A DNA stretch of 64,000 bases from Nigrospora sphaerica. Taxonomy: Eukaryota > Ascomycota > Sordariomycetes > Amphisphaeriales > Apiosporaceae. Both the position numbers and the translations under genes were made by a program. This document shows positions 1-9,613 of the stretch, one piece after another (position 1 is the stretch's first letter; each line of letters starts with the position of its first letter). Under the pieces are notes generated by a model. The model saw nothing but the letters and a program-made list of their open reading frames with translations, made no database searches and had not been told where the DNA came from. Location: contig JAGVVL010000001.1 of NCBI GenBank assembly GCA_018287875.1, forward strand, positions 6,200,001 to 6,264,000, in the 5' to 3' direction.

Positions 1-2155
1 AGCCGGGTTTCGCGTCCACTGCAGAAGATGTGAGCATTGGCAAATCAAGGGTACTTCATCCTGAGAAGGGGAATCGGAAATCCTACCACAAAGGTGGCGG
101 CGTGCCACTTCTCTCGCGTCACATCCCACAGGGGCACGAAAGCCAGACTACGCGCATCATGGAAAATAGCCAGCAGCTTGTCGGCTTCGCTTCGTCTAGA
201 TGCAGATGTGCGGTCTTTCCTTTTGGGGGACGTAGCGTTTCCTGCACTCGGTGTCGACCCACGCGGCGAGCCTAATCCCTTGTCCGAATCGCTAGAAGAT
301 AGCATGCCACCTTGACCGTCAAAATTGAAGATCTTGCCCATCGGATAGCGGCGCAGAAGTGTGCGCAGTAAACTTTCAGGGATATTGCAGTAGGGACTGC
401 CCGCATTGGTATTGTCGATACTGGAGCTGTCCGACGTCGAAAAGCCGAGAACACCACAATGCTTGTCCGTCTCGTCCTCTTCCGCGGGGTCGTGGATTTC
501 TCCACCACTGCTGGAAATATCGTTCAAAGATTCTGTCGACGAAGCGGGCGAATGGTCGCGACGTCCGCCCACCAACCCCCCATAGGATCCGACAGTTGCA
601 TCAAGTATTAGAACGCCTTCAACTTCTGTCGACTCTCTGATGATGTTAGACGCTTTACCAAATGTTGCCTTGATTTCGGCCGAATGATCATCATCGGAAA
701 AGGATTTGATCAAAGTGCTCCCCACCGACTCATTCCTATAAAACATAGAGTCAGTAATCAGCTCCAAGGGTTGAAGAGTGCATCATTGTGCCCTCCGAGT
801 AACGGCACCAAGCACATAAATTTTACTGGTGCTAAATCAGCGGGAACGGAACTTCGAGAGTGCTTACGAGTGGGCTTTGATGGTACTAGTATTGGAGAAC
901 GCCTCGGTCGAGCGTTTGTCTTCCCGTGACGAAGAAGGGGGTTTGGTGGCCCGAGAAGGGAGGCTCTTAGCTGCGCTTTTCGCCCGTGAAGTTTCAGTAG
1001 GGGCAGATTCCCCGGCGCTCGAATCCGGACTAGCCGGTCCTTCGGCAGAGGAACCGTCAGGGGACCGGTCCCTGGGCATCCGTTCTTCCGGGGCTGAGTC
1101 TTCAGTCACCTCTTCTGGGAGGGCGCTCTCAGCAGCAGTCGAGTCTGGCATAGGTCTCTCTGTTGTCTGCGATGCGGAAATTGATTTACCAGTTTTTCCC
1201 ATGGGTGAAGTGCGCCTGTGCGATTCAGGTTCCTGCCGCCATGATGCCCTCTGCAAAAGAGCCGCCTCCGCGGCTTCGTCTTGTTTCTGCAACTGCTGCT
1301 GTCTGGAGTTGAGACTGCCCTCAAGCCCGCCATTTTTAAAGAAAGCCGGGTTTTCTCCTAGCCACCACTGCGACATAGTTGATTTGCCTTCGACAAAGCT
1401 GCCAATTCCTCGTACCATGCGTTCAGTCCGGCGATAGCGCTCAATTGAGCGTTTCGAGGTGAAATGGTCCATCAAGGTGCATGACATATCTCGCAGAAAC
1501 GTAGTCTGTGACTCGGTCAGCGGCGCGGTTCTTGGCTTGTCGCTGAAAACGCATAGTACGCCGATGTCAATGCCCCGGGGACTTCGAATAGGTACGCCGG
1601 CATAGAACCGGTGGAAGGGAGATGCGCGGACAAAAGGCCGGTCGCTGAAGCGGGTATCCTCGGCGAGGTCAGGCACGACGAATATGGGAAGTTCCGATAG
1701 CGTCGGGGGCGATGACGCGTCATGCACTGGGGGCGAGTCGGCCGGAGTAGAGTCCTGAATGGCGAGGACACGCTCACATATGCCGAAGCTCCTCGGGATT
1801 TTTGTGCAGCCCAGCCACACGTGATTGGAACCCTCAATGTTGGGGGTGATGGCCGAGTCCCTCGTAGCTTCGGCCACAACGAGCTGGTGTTGTTCAGAGA
1901 AAAGAGAGATGAGACATCGGGCAGCCTCGAGGCGAAAAACGACCAGCTGGGCAAAGGCCGTCAGGCTGGAGTCAGACGAGGACGAGGTCGAAGGAGGCTG
2001 CTCGCCTGGGCGAAGGGTCAGCGGCGCACCGTGGGCGGCCGAGTTGCTTGGGAAAGGTTAACGCTCCATCATGATGCTGGGCGGCCGGGCCGGGGGACGT
2101 ACAGGTAACCGGCATACTTGCCAGCCTCTCGCGCGCGGGTGGTCTCGGACACCAT
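1..2155 (-). CDS. GAF-domain hybrid histidine kinase, N-terminal part (runs off left edge)
   Basis: Sensor part of a two-component hybrid kinase; the kinase and receiver domains would lie beyond base 1. Inferred exons (minus strand): 2155-2103, 2046-868, 735-87 and 18-1. The short first exon starts at ATG 2155 and ends at a GTACGT donor. Its 56-bp intron has a GTTAAC branch site and joins in phase to a long exon. A GAF domain spans about residues 45-205: it begins with the stretch ending in AARCLISLF, and includes a conserved SFGICERV and a PDLAEDTRF segment. A Ser/Pro/Glu-rich linker follows (about 260-400), then a conserved block (EGVLILDATVG ... FVPLWD) that in fungal hybrid kinases precedes the HisKA domain. 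The H-box and receiver are not in view, so activity cannot be judged. The family call is strong; the exact subgroup is not assigned. The 132-bp and 68-bp introns have GTAAGC and GTAGGA donors. Confidence 0.85.
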
Positions 2156-3109
2156 TGTCGCTCACGGGGGGCGAGCGAGGCCGGGCCGGGAGAGCAGGTG
2201 GTCGGTACAGCAACGGGCCGTTCGAGGAGCAACGGCGGAGAGCGTGGGTTGGCCGCTGCTCGTCTCGGGCGCGTGCATGGAGAGCAGCGACGGCTGGGCT
2301 CGGGGATAGCCTGGCACGGGAGAGGAAAGGCGATCAACGTCGGAGCCCCCGGGCGGAAGGTGGCGAGACGTCGTGGGGGAGGAGGGGGCCGAGACTCAGA
2401 TTTGGAGATGGGGTCGAATTGTCTGTCGGGGCAGATGGGAAAGAACAATTACCCATGATGAAAATTGGGGGAAAGTACTGGCGATCGTCTACCTCGTGTG
2501 GCGAGACTCGATTACACTTACATTTGGGAACTGCGGCCGCTCCTACTCGGGTACTGGCTTGAGATACTTGTGCTACTGCATGTACCATGTACTTAAGTAC
2601 TTAAGGTGTTACGGAAGGAACGAAACTGGGCTGGCCAGGCTGCCGGATGGGGAGGCTGGGAAGCCAACCTCTACTCGCGGAGCACGCAGGTAGGTATCTC
2701 TTGCATACCTGCTAGGGAGTTACGGCCGCTATGCTTTTCCAGCCAATGGTGTTGGAAGTGCCGTGAGATCGACTCGACCAACCCGATGGTGAGGAACTTG
2801 GGATTGGGCCGCGTCGGTCTGGACCTCAACCCCCATGCGAGCCCGAGCGGGTGTATGCATCCGGACCGTACCTGATGGATGGAGGCTTCCCTAGCAGCTG
2901 GACGAACCCCCGACCGGTAGATGGATATTATCCCCCTCACCTACATATATGGAACAAGACTTTTATGGGAACACAAAGTAGCCCTGGACGTGTAAGAGGT
3001 AACCATAAAGCCACCCACCCCGTCGCATTCAATGGCGGCACTTTTCTTCGTCTAAGAGGGAACTTTCGTCCCTGACTTGACTTTTCATGATTTCCCAACC
3101 GCCGTTGCA
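2156..3109. other. Intergenic, divergent promoter region
   Basis: Lies between the divergently read hybrid kinase and GATA-finger gene. No coding sequence is supported. The left half is very GC-rich. A 14-bp perfect palindrome (CTTAAGTACTTAAG) sits at 2592-2605. Otherwise nothing recognised. Confidence 0.6.
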
Positions 3110-3791
3110 ATGTCACGGGCCGTGCCGGACCGGGCATTTTCCGACTCCCAGGCCGTTGGCTTTTCCCGCCCCGGCTCCGCCCAGGCGCATTCCTCTTGTC
3201 CGACAGCCCCTACGGGCGGCGGCGGATGGCTTTCGGAACAACTTCACGACGCAGCCCAGGATGCGAATGAGGACTTTCGCCAGGGCATCGAAAAGGTATG
3301 TGTTGCCTGCGCATCCCCCAACACCCTCCTCCACGCCGACATAGATGGGCTCACTATAGCCCCTACCAGGTGACGGCGTCGTGCAATGCCCTTCTCGAGC
3401 TTGCCAGGGGCGCCCAAGGACCCCCTGATGTGACTGCCATGCTGGACTTCTCCCGCAGTATCACGCATTCTCTACAGTCCATGTCCCCCGTGCCGGTTCC
3501 GACCCGGCGGAGAACTCTCACTTGGTTGTACGACCAAGAGCAGGTACCTATTTGCTTGTTACCCACCTTCTGGCCTGTCCGCCTGTTTCCCGCAGTCACC
3601 AGTAGGAGTGAGGCGGCTGATTCTAGACACTACAACAGTCCTTTCCTCGTCCCTACTGCCATGCATGCGGCCGGATCGAGACGCCCAGATGGCGTAAAGG
3701 ACCAGACGGTCCTTTGTGCAATGTCTGTGGCTTGCTCTACGCGCGGAGCCGAGCATGTAAGAATAAAAAAGCAGCCCGAGCAGCCTCGTAA
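3110..3791 (+). CDS. Small GATA-type zinc-finger protein
   Basis: Putative DNA-binding regulator of GATA motifs, about 174 residues. Inferred exons: 3110-3295, 3370-3543 and 3627-3791, all joined in phase 0. Introns have GTATGT and GTACCT donors; the second acceptor (TTCTAG) is placed because the finger frame is closed by TAG just upstream. A single C-terminal finger reads CHAC, then TPRWRKGPDG, then CNVCG, followed by a basic tail. The tryptophan, the WRKGP turn and the CNVCG half are typical of the family. The loop between the cysteine pairs is 16 residues by my count, one less than the AreA-type 17. ATG 3110 is the first in-frame methionine after an upstream stop. The stop at 3789-3791 assumes no further intron. 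A GTAAGA at 3757 could be a donor leading to a longer C-terminus, so the 3' end is the least certain part. Confidence 0.75.
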
Positions 3792-4348
3792 GACCGAAGC
3801 GCAGCTCGTCGCTCCGTTGGCTGGGAACAAATGGATCTCCACGAAAGATTGGGGAACTTTACAACAGCCAAGGCAAAAAGAAAGTGCATTCACAAACATA
3901 CAACACCGAGGATTCCCAGGTCGTCACCGACCCTAGTACTAATTCGGCGCTTTCCAGCTTATCTATGGGAGAGCGGACGGGATCCCGAGTTTTCTGGAAG
4001 CTATGGTCGTATGTGTCAAATTGTTTTGTTGTTTGTGTATAAGTTCCAAGTTTCGAGTTCCAGAAATATCTTAACAGGGAGCGCCTGAGTAGTATTCTTC
4101 ATCCCGTGTTGTCTGTCAACGTCACCTCTTGAGCTTGATCGGATGGTTTCGCATATCCTGTTGAGCTAACCCCTCCACGCACCAGTTCTTGCCCGTCCCC
4201 AACTGCGCGGCTTTATCCTAGCACTCTTTGAAGCTAAGGTCGCATGGCAGGCCTCGGGAAAGGCTCTTTCTTGTCCGGGCTCTTTCTTGTCCTGGCTCTT
4301 TGGACCATAATTCTTCCTGTGTCTTTCCTTGGCGGCGTAGGACGAGAA
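3792..4348. other. Intergenic, between convergent genes
   Basis: Lies between the 3' ends of the GATA-finger gene and the BolA-like gene. The first ~300 bases may be 3' UTR or an unrecognised last exon of the GATA gene. Nothing else seen. Confidence 0.5.
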
Positions 4349-4777
4349 TCAGGCGTTGACGCCCTCGACCTTGCCACCAACGGTGCCCTCCATTGGTGGC
4401 CCTGCGGGATCGCTGTTCTTCGCCTTGTCCCTCTCCCATTCCTCGGGTGTCTGGCATTTGGCGCTCCAAGCGTGGATAGCGGCGATCTCCTGCTTAAGGG
4501 CGGCGTTGACGGCGCGGTGGCGCTTCAGCGAGTTCAACCCGGCGAATTTAGGCGACACGATCAAGGAGGTGAAGGATTGCCCGCAACCGCCTGCGTGGGT
4601 TGCCGATGACGGGTTAGAGAAAAAGAAACAAGCGCGCGGTCGGCCGGGGGGGCCCAGGGGGATGGGCGAGCCGGAGTGCGTACCTGACATATCGGTGACC
4701 TCGACGTGGACGGCCTCCAGCCGTTCTGTGAGAGCCTCCCTCAGCGAGGATTCGGTGATGGTCGAAGGTGCGGCCAT
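4349..4777 (-). CDS. BolA2-like protein (Fra2/Bol2 type)
   Basis: Partner of monothiol glutaredoxins in cytosolic iron-sulfur handling and iron sensing, by homology. Exons: 4777-4684 and 4590-4349, giving 111 residues. The 93-bp intron starts GTACGC, ends CACGCAG and splits a glycine codon, producing the diagnostic DMSGGCGQSF. The BolA fold covers about residues 8-85. Conserved features seen are VHVEVTD, the GCG loop with its cysteine, LKRHRAVN and the C-terminal IHAW histidine that binds the cluster in BOLA2-type proteins. The tail after PEEWERD is charged and Gly-rich. There is no N-terminal presequence, which favours the cytosolic BolA2 class over mitochondrial Bol1/Bol3. It is divergently placed 349 bases from the NIF3-like gene. 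Confidence 0.9.
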   Translation of the reverse strand: MAAPSTITESSLREALTERLEAVHVEVTDMSGTHSGSPIPLGPPGRPRACFFFSNPSSATHAGGCGQSFTSLIVSPKFAGLNSLKRHRAVNAALKQEIAAIHAWSAKCQTPEEWERDKAKNSDPAGPPMEGTVGGKVEGVNA

Positions 4778-5126
4778 GATGGTCGGTCTTGGGCGAGGAA
4801 GCGGGAAGGGTTGCAGTCGGCAAGCGTGTCTCGGGGATTATTTTCTGATGCGCGCTCGGAATGCGGCGGCTATCTCGGCGATGACGGAATCCCTCCACAC
4901 TAAATATCTGGAGCGCATCGTTATCAATCTCCCATGTAAATAAATCAGTTGGCCTGCCTGCACTAAGCTGCTTGATCTTGCCAAGGTGGCTCAAGCTTCC
5001 TGTGGCTCAAGCTTGTTCGCCGCCAGTCTAGCTGCTGCGGTGGTATCCCATTACGACCACTCGACTTACTCTCCTCGACCCAACACCACATGCCATAGGC
5101 CAAGACCAACCACAAATACGCGCTGC
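4778..5126. other. Short divergent promoter, BolA2-like / NIF3-like
   Basis: About 350 bases separate the BolA2-like ATG (minus) from the first NIF3 ATG (plus), so regulatory elements are probably shared. No specific site recognised. Confidence 0.5.
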
Positions 5127-6372
5127 ATGTCAATGCCAGCGTCATCAATCTTTCGCCTGACGAGCAGAGCGGTAACCAAGCCTACAAGCCTCGTTCGCTG
5201 TACACCTGTTATTTGCCGCCCGCACCCCGCGCCATCCCTCGGTGGGACTCTACTCCGCAAGCAATCTACCTCTGCTAGGCCCTTAAGCACCATGGCGACC
5301 CCCACGTTCAGCAACGCCGTTGTGCAGGCCATGAAGACACTGTATGTTCACTTGGGATTTGTTCGTCGCCTGGTGCTGATATCCGTGTACTTAGCTACCC
5401 CGAGACGTTGGCGGACGGGGCATGGGACAACACAGGATGTAAAGCACCGATGATCCCCCTCACACTTCTCGGTACCGCGTGTTGACCTTGCCGAAGTGCT
5501 CCTTGATCAAGCCGTGGCGCCCACAGGCGCCGGTGCAGAGACTTCGGGGGGGGTTGTGCTTTTGACCAATGACCTGACCGCAGCTGTGGTGGACGAGGCC
5601 CTCGAGAAGAAGGTCGACATCATAGTTTGCTATCGTAAGCTGCATACAATCACTCGAGGCCCCCAGTGCTGCAAAACGAATTCGGACTGACCAGCAGCCA
5701 GACCCCGTCATCTTCCGGGCGCTCAAGTCTCTTACCAACCAAGACCCGATGCAGAAGCACCTTCTGCGTCTGATCGCCTCCCGGGTGGCCGTATACTGCC
5801 CCCATACCGCCGTTGACGCCGCCGATGGCGGCCTCAATGACTGGCTCTGTGACATCCTAACTCGGGGGCAGACCGAGGTGGGAAGAAAGGTGGTCCAGCC
5901 CATTACTCGTCCGCTACCAGAGTCGCTTGCGGGCCTTGGCTATGGTCGCACGGTTGAGCTGCAGAGCCCGGCACCTCTGTCGACCATCCTCGGCAACCTG
6001 TCGCGAGGACTTGGAAACCAGCAGTACATGTCTGTTGCGTTGCCTCACCCGCGAAAAGACCTCCAGGAGGTGAACGTTTCTACCATATCCGTATGTGCAG
6101 GTTCGGGCTCGGGAGTCCTCAAGGATACCGATGCTGAGCTCATCGTCACGGGCGAGATGGACCACCACTCGGCGCTTCGTTACACCCAATTGGGGCGGGC
6201 CGTCGTGACGGTGTTTCACAGCAACTCGGAGCGCCAGTATCTCACTCAGCGCCTGAAGCCGCGGCTGGAAGAGGCGTTGGCCGTATTGCCTGGCGGGAAT
6301 GGTCAGGTCCTGGTGAGTCAGATGGACCGAGACCCCTTCGAGGTGGTGGATATCTCCAAGCTGGTTTCGTGA
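5127..6372 (+). CDS. NIF3-like (NGG1-interacting factor 3) family protein
   Basis: Conserved NIF3/DUF34 metal-binding protein of unknown biochemical role. Inferred exons: 5127-5341, 5395-5438, 5497-5634 and 5702-6372 (355 residues). The joins restore family motifs: LYPETLADGAWDNTGLLL, VVLLTNDLT, IIVCYHPVIFRALKSLT, PHTAVDAADGGLNDWL and, near the end, TGEMDHHSAL. The metal ligands expected in these motifs (CYHP, PHTAVD and the late EMDHH) are present. Two starts are possible. ATG 5292 gives a 300-residue core beginning at the NIF3 fold. ATG 5127 (or 5133) is in frame and adds 55 residues with about eight Arg/Lys and no Asp/Glu, typical of a mitochondrial presequence. I extend to 5127 on that basis. 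The 3' end lies only 20 bases from that of VPS51 on the other strand. Confidence 0.88.
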
Positions 6373-6392
6373 AGCATGGGCAATAGCAAGAT

Positions 6393-7359
6393 TCAGTCGT
6401 CACCCTTATCTGCCGGGCCCCAATTAAACGAACTGGGTTCTCCACGAACCGCGGCATCTCCGTCTTCAACGCACGCCTCGACGTCGGCACCTCCTACCCC
6501 TTGCTCTTTCCACGTCTGCAGAAGCTTTCTGGGAAGCGCCCAGGCTTGGCGCGCGTCCTCCAGACGCCCTTCACTCACCAGAGCTCGGATCCTCGCCGGG
6601 GTGTCGAGGACCTCCAGTACCATTTGTTTCGTGCGCGCCTTTCTTTGCCTCGCCTCCTCGGCCTCCTTCCTGGACGGTTCGGGTGGCGGTATGGAGCTAC
6701 GAAGCGATTCCCGAATCGCTGAGGCCTGTGAGTAAATTTGTGCAATGGCTGGATCCAACGTGGAGGCCATTGGGTTTAAGGGGTCCATGTTGGTTCGCAT
6801 CTGCCGCTCGTTAGCGTATTATCCCACGGCGCTGACCGCCAGGGTGACCAACCTTCCGTATGGTTTCGGTAGCCGTGATCAGCCTGCTGTAGTTGTCGTA
6901 GACCAGTGCCTTCTTTTCAGCGTCGAGGGCCCGGATCTCTCCCAGTGTGCGCGTGTACAGCCTCAGCAGCTCCTCCATGCTCTTCTCGGCCAACGCTTTC
7001 TTGACGAAGGCCTCGGCGTCGAAGCTTTCGCCGTCCATTTCGGAAGGGGGCACGTCTGATGCCTCATGCTGCGCGCCTAACGGGTCCGTTACCTCTACGC
7101 TGGGCGGCGGGGTCGAGGTCGCTGGCTTGCGGTTCTGTAAGTTGTAGTACTCGCGCAACGCGGCACGGTTGCGTTTTGCGGCGCCGGGCGCGGCGGAGGT
7201 CGGAGCGAGCGGGGACGGGGGCCCGGCGTTCGGGTTTGGCGAGCCGGTCGCGGATCGGGGAATGTCCAACGACGGCCGCGTCGACGAGGTGGGCGTGGTG
7301 ATGTTCTGGAAAGACGGCACGCGCCGTGAAGGGTCGCGAGGAGAAGCGATGGTCGACAT
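6393..7359 (-). CDS. VPS51: Vps51-like subunit of the GARP/EARP tethering complex
   Basis: Tethers endosome-derived vesicles at the trans-Golgi, by homology. Exons: 7359-6853 and 6800-6393, giving 304 residues. The 52-bp intron has a weaker GTTGGT donor but a perfect CGCTAAC branch site and a CGGCAG acceptor, and joins TETIRK to MRTNMDPL as in the family. The Vps51 domain is at about residues 100-180: FDAEAFVKKAL, a MEELL helix, LDAEKKALVYDNY and the TNMDPL end. The first 70 residues are Ser/Pro/Thr-rich and probably disordered. The C-terminal part is helical and charged (KEAEEARQRKARTKQ). Length fits short fungal Vps51 proteins rather than the ~780-residue animal form. Confidence 0.9.
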
Positions 7360-8222
7360 GGCGGGCTTTCGTTCGAGGAGGAAAATTGTGAGGCCTTTAT
7401 CCGAGCAGACGCGGGGATGAAGATTGCAGGGCGATGCAGAATCGGCTTGGCAACTCGGGCTGTCGGCGTCGTCGATGTTGAGGTGGGAAGCTTCGTTGTC
7501 GATTCAGGGATCTAGGGCATCTCAGCCAAGCTAGGTACGGAGATATGTACCTCGGTACCCTTGTAACTTGCGCTAACGAGGTTCCTGGCGCATGTTCCGC
7601 CCAAGTCCCGGAATATCATTTACTACTAGTACCTACTTTAACGTATACGTGACCCCAAGGGCGTGCTCGAACAGAAAGCACACAACGATGGCCGGGTATC
7701 GGTAATATGGATGTGGTTCGAAAACGACTCCCTGAGGCCGGTCTACATTACGAGAGAAATGCTTCAGCAGCCAATGCGCGAATCTATGGAGCTCATCTGC
7801 ACATGGGTGTTAAGCACTATCTTAGGTACACAAGGAAAATGGCAGTTATGGAAATATGTATGCTGCATGCTTGCTCAGTCCTCCCAAGGGCTCACCAGCA
7901 ACTTGCTCTAGCCCCCAGCCGCTGACCCGTGTATGTCAGATCTCCAATAAGCACTCGACACAGCTTTGTGGACTATTTTCCTAAACCACCTGTGTGGCTG
8001 GCTTGAAGCGGTGAACCTTTTGTAAGCCGTGGTCACATGCATCTGGGCATAAGTCACCGTGGTAATATAAATCGAGAATAGCCGTGAGAAAAGCACTTTG
8101 ACACCACCTGGCAGTCTCTGATCTTACGCACATCTCTTTACGTTCCGGGACCTACCACGGCTTTAGTCAGACCATTCCAAGTTGCCCTTCTTGATACGGA
8201 AGGGCCACCTACCACTAGAAAG
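7360..8222. other. Intergenic
   Basis: Divergent region between VPS51 and the next gene. A short open frame at 7663-7911 has no recognisable features and I do not call it. Nothing else seen. Confidence 0.5.
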
Positions 8223-8880
8223 ATGGCAGTCCCGCAGGATGTCAGTATAAATAACCTCAGCGGCTGCTGGGTCTTGGTGAGCGAATGGCCCAACCAGGGA
8301 GGAGTAGCCTGGCATGGCCAACTTGGGAGAACTGACCGAGGCCCTGCAGAACAAAAGTCTCTCTGACGACCTCAACCCTCTCATGGAGCTGCAGGGCATA
8401 CCGTGGCTAGTCCGCAAAGCTGCATCCATGGTCACCATCAAGGCCCGTCTGACGCAACATACCGGCCCCGATGGGGTTGTATCCCTCACGACCGAGGGCA
8501 TGGGGGCAGGCGGTACCAAAGGCGAAGCGATGACCTATAGACTGGACGGCAGCGAGATTACACGCGAAGGGCAGTACGGCACCGCGCGGATGCGTGCCCG
8601 TTTGGTGGACGGGCCTGCGTCGGAGCCGTGGCTGAGCCTGGCTGGGTCGGAGGCACTGGATCCTTACCTGACAGAGGGTTGGCTGTACGAGGACGGAAAA
8701 CAGACCGAATCGCCCCAACACATTCAGATCCATCTTGACCACTCGACCGCGGGCTTGGTCGAGCAGGTCTGGGGCTTCGCGACGATTGCAGGACAAAAAC
8801 GCCATGCGCAAAAAGTAATGGCGAGGAAGGGCTCGAAGTGTGTCAAAGCACGAGTCGTATACGATTGGCTAAAGAAGTGA
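8223..8880 (+). CDS. Conserved fungal protein of unknown function (lipocalin-like size)
   Basis: Exons: 8223-8276 and 8350-8880, giving 194 residues. The first exon codes for MAVPQDVSINNLSGCWVL. The 73-bp intron (GTGAGC ... CTGCAG) joins in phase 0 to NKSLSDDLNPLMELQG. This order, with IPWLVRKAA after it, a beta-rich middle (VTIKARLTQHT, VSLTTEGMG), WLYEDG and VWGFATIAGQKRH, and an end at ARVVYDW, matches my memory of an uncharacterised ascomycete family starting with a LSGxWxxNKxLSDxxDxxLxLQG signature. Single small domain, no signal peptide or membrane segment. It may be a ligand-binding barrel, but that is inference. Function unknown. Confidence 0.8.
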
Positions 8881-9613
8881 TGAACCTCACGTTGCCTGGG
8901 CCAACCGGGCGGAATCAAGTCTCCTCTTCTCTCCGACGCCGTTACGTGGTGACTACTTGGTCATCAGCTGAATTCTACACATCTATTAATTTTCATGACT
9001 ACGCGGGACCTAATCTGCGGCTACGAAGTACCTAACGTACTTAGCTAAGGGGGCCCGTGCGACCCTAGCGTTGGTCAGACGAGATACCCGCCTACAGAGT
9101 ACTGTTGGTTAGATATACCTTTGCGTATGGACCTTCAGCACACGAATCCGCATAAGCTACATGCGAGAAGATTACTTCGTAAGGGTATTTTTGCACTGGG
9201 CGGTGCAGTTGACCGGTAGGGATTTACGAAATAGTATGTACGGTTGGGCTGAGTGGGCGTGTGGAGTATCGGTAAGGGCTGATTTCTACAGTGTGGCTTA
9301 GGTCATGGGAAATTTGCTCCGGGCCGGAATCCATTCGATACGGAGAGATTTGCCCAGGAGACGATCAGTATGCGAAATGCTTATTCTATGCCCAAAATAG
9401 AGCATCCGCGACGGGTGGAGTGGTCCTCGATGGAACCCCAGAAAAGGATACGACCAACAGAAGCTCCCTTTTCCCTGTCTCCCCCTATTTGGGGCAATGG
9501 GATGTTGATCTGGTCGTTAATCGCCTGTAACTAAAGTAGCCGCCAAGTTGCTTGGGTCCCGGGTCTACGTTGTATTTGCCAGAGCAAGAGAGAGCATCGC
9601 TGTACCGGTCATA
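8881..9613. other. Intergenic
   Basis: AT-richer than the flanking genes, with several TACCTAAC/TACTTAGC-like stretches around 9027-9050. No gene supported. The 3' half should hold the CorA-like gene promoter. Confidence 0.5.
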
